Source: Chondrilla cf. caribensis (Eukaryota > Porifera > Demospongiae > Chondrillida > Chondrillidae). From it: 64,000 bases of DNA. Below are positions 61,752 through 64,000 of this stretch, in pieces; the stretch's first letter is position 1; each line of letters begins with the position of its first letter. Both the position numbers and the translations under genes were made by a program. The DNA lies in assembly GCA_964020155.1 (NCBI GenBank), contig OZ026552.1:1187501-1251500 (forward strand), given 5' to 3'. The notes below the pieces were generated by a model. It was not told where the DNA came from and made no database searches. It saw nothing but the letters and a program-made list of their open reading frames with translations.

Positions 61752-62006
61752 TATAAACTAGCTGAATTACCAGCCCTACGGGCGTATTTGTCCGTAAACA
61801 TGTCATAACAATGGCGGCTTCAAGTACTGCGGATAGTACGGTTTCATTCGAATTCTAGAAAGGCCTAAAACAAAACGCCAACCCCCTGAGTACACTCCAC
61901 GGGTGCCGCTGAGGAGGATTGGAGAGTTTGATGTCGATCGCGTGCGAACTGAAGAGGAGTTTGCAAACAAACAAACAGAAAATCCTTGCATTATAGTAGG
62001 ATACAT
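61752..62006. mobile_element. Insertion of about 255 bp, unidentified
   Basis: Breaks the conserved TGTTATAAATATGACTGTAC spacer of the other modules after GTTATAAAC. It is GC-richer than its surroundings, begins TAGCTGAATTACCAGCCCTA and contains the hairpin GCCCTACGGGC. The right end is TTATAGTAGGATA. It has no coding frame of note. The form suggests a SINE or 3' end of a retroelement, but no clear target duplication is seen. Confidence 0.45.
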
Positions 62007-62307
62007 AAGACCGTACATACACAAACACACACAAACATTCACATGTACATTGTGCACATGTACAATAGCTCCCATGTAGGAGAGCCTATTCAACCTGGGA
62101 GGTCACACACCCAGTAGGCTATCATATAAGGTACCACATGTATGTACACTACACACACATACACTTAGTCTAATATAATTAATGCTAACATATGCACACG
62201 TACATATTATGTACATATGCAAACAAACATAATATTCATGTCCATAGACTATCACATGTACAAACCAGCAATAGGGAGTGTTAGTATCTACCAGCACAGA
62301 CCCTCTA
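62007..62307. other. Post-microsatellite spacer, module H
   Basis: The usual conserved spacer (compare 36020-36285), no gene. Confidence 0.6.
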
Positions 62308-62925
62308 TCATAGGTACTGACTTTCCAAAATGTATTTCAGGGACACCTTGCATGTAAGACCTTATGTAATTTCACTTATCATGAAGACTATTATATGGTA
62401 TGGTGTCACCCACACGGTACCACATTATAATCAAGTGAACATAAAACTATGATAAAGTGAAATTGAATGCTTGAAATCATACCAAGACAGCATGTTACAT
62501 GGCTAACAGACAACTGGAAAGATGTTGCTAGGGACACCTGGGAATACAAATACAAGTTGTGTCATCAGTAATTTATTGGATCTATAGAGTTAAATCGTCA
62601 CAGAATCAGTGGAAATGTAAATTAATGCAATGTCGTTAGTGATGTCTCTTGCGATGCCATTACGCACATTTCAAAATGACTGATTTGTCGATGATTTTGT
62701 AAGTAAAAGCTGCAAATTTCTCTTGTTTGAGATAAGAACAGTGATTTTTAACACCACCACTGGTGTTTAATTACTCAACAAAGTGATTTGAGGCCAACAG
62801 GTTTGTTCATGTCAGTGGCCCTTTAAATACATACTGGGACAAAGGACACTTCCATCTGGGACAAGGGACACAGCATATTGTTCCAGGACTGTCCCGGGCA
62901 ATTTGGGGCAGTTGGCACATATGCT
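62308..62925. other. Unidentified 620-bp insertion
   Basis: Interrupts the conserved ...GACCCTCTATACCACA... between CTCTAT and ACCACAAATACTGGG. It carries ACTGGGACAAAGGACACTTC and a related GGGACAAGGGACAC word, and an internal TTAACACCACCACTGGTGTT palindrome. The CTCTAT word occurs at both borders, which may be a short duplication. No coding frame is supported and no family recognised. Confidence 0.4.
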
Positions 62926-62929
62926 CTAT

Positions 62930-63487
62930 ACCACAAATACTGGGAGTGTACACAGAGTATCTACGTTATACAGTACATGTACAAACTATATATACTTGAC
63001 ATGCACACTCACTGTGCTGGAGGTGAACACGTGGTGATTAACAGAAGAAAACCTGTCAAGGAGGATCGTGTGCAGTACAGCTACCATGCATAGGTTTCTC
63101 CTACAATGTTCACTTCAGATCAGATGTGATGTTGTCTTGCTATGATGTACTGGTTGAACACAACAAGTGCTTCCTGTTTCCATACATACAGGAACTTGAC
63201 GAACTTGTTGTTTCTGAGAAATGTACAATTCTTGAATTTTAATCAGGAGGTGTGACCAGTAGGAAGCTTCCACCAGTGCAACAAGTCCTACACACAACAA
63301 ATAAGTACAATGACACTCACTTGATGTGCCACAATTGGCTCGGGGAAATTAAAGTCAACTTTCCATTTTGTCATATAATATCCAATTTGACCTCTCTACT
63401 GTGTATACTCCCACCATGCTAATGAACCTGTGGCAGGAGTTTGGTGTAGATCAAGTGGTTATGGATGATAAGGAATGGTTTGAGTAA
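62930..63487 (+). other. Conserved block of unknown coding potential, copy H
   Basis: Upstream frame ends HVVINRRKPVKEDRVQYSYH at 63093. The central YDVLVEHNKCFLFPYIQELD frame has a stop (TTTTAATC for TTTGAATC) at about 63239. The MNLWQEFGVDQVVMDDKEWF end is intact to 63487. Confidence 0.4.
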
Positions 63488-64000
63488 CTGTACATACACA
63501 TTAAATATACATGCAGGGTGCTACAGTCTCTAATTGCTTTCTGGGTTGTAAAAGGGAATTTGTTCCTAACAGAAATTACACCTGTACAGTAAGCCCACAT
63601 GTGTACGAGGAGTTCAACAATTCAACACTGCTCACCTTCCACAATTCTTGTTGTCTGTTGGCATCAGGTAGCGAGAGTCCAGTAACCATGCTTAAACTTG
63701 TAAGTGACTAAGAATGAAATCGGTAGCTAAATAGGCTCGAGTATACTCGCGGATGTGAACCGTTGACACTTGTGCACCGTGTTCTGGAAAATTCCTACTA
63801 AACGCACACAGTCTACAACACATTTCTGCTAAATTCTTCTCTTCATGTCATTCTCTCCCTATACAGTGTCCCCTGTCCACGAAGGACGTCTCCCGTTTTC
63901 TGTTCTAGTCGTCGGTCATTTTGACCAAAATAGGAAACCCTTTAATTTGGGACAGGAGGCGTAACCAGTGAAAAGTATAGAGCTCATCGTTAGTGTTCGG
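63488..64000. other. Right edge: spacer leading to the next Cep57 first exon
   Basis: The minus-strand MTDDY exon (ATG at about 63916-63918) is broken by TAG after MTDD and by another stop before HEEK. The window ends inside the GAGCTCATCGTTAGTGTTCGG word that precedes the MDEL exon in other modules, so another module continues to the right. Confidence 0.6.

Overview
The window reads as animal nuclear DNA. Its genes are metazoan families: TRIM-NHL E3 ligases (RING, two B-boxes, coiled coil, filamin repeat, NHL propeller), a Cep57-like centrosomal protein and a TKL-like protein kinase. Introns are short with GT-AG borders, the DNA is AT-rich, and long CA/TG microsatellites recur. The texture would fit a demosponge such as Amphimedon, but the sequence alone does not prove the species. 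There are no bacterial operons, CRISPR arrays, rRNA genes or convincing tRNA genes.

The layout is a tandem array of decayed and intact copies of one module of about 7-11 kb. Going left to right a full module has: (1) a TRIM-NHL gene on the minus strand, with an intronless CDS of about 775 codons; (2) its 5' UTR intron and a conserved promoter with TCACGTGAC; (3) a (CA)n microsatellite; (4) a conserved block of unknown coding potential on the plus strand; (5) a small minus-strand exon-like ORF starting MTDDYHRT; (6) a plus-strand Cep57-like gene that converges on the next TRIM-NHL gene. TRIM-NHL copies are at 4196-6016 (A, truncated), 10956-13286 (B), 19865-22189 (C), 32369-34714 (D), 39516-41738 (E, last blade damaged), 50966-53317 (F) and 58170-60503 (G). 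Small TRIM fragments lie at 1-20, 851-1042, 29400-29545, 30361-30424 and 49279-49447.

The plus-strand partner is mosaic. Before TRIM A, D, E and F it carries Cep57 3' exons, open to the stop only in the modules ending at 28641 and 48534. Before TRIM B, C and G those exons are replaced by pieces of a degenerate kinase gene. Rearrangements are frequent: a Cep57/TRIM tail-to-tail deletion at about 4200, inverted fragments, a 33-bp minisatellite against a kinase exon, and insertions of pogo/Tigger-like, Mutator-like, tRNA-SINE-like, fold-back and non-LTR elements. Some insertions are in one duplicate and absent from its sister, so they date the duplications.

The TRIM-NHL proteins keep their zinc ligands and scaffold, but differ at the same loop positions in blade after blade of the NHL propeller, and in one copy across B-box 1. 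This suggests a tandemly expanding family whose ligand-facing surface is diversifying while its Cep57 and kinase neighbours decay. It is the most interesting signal in the window.
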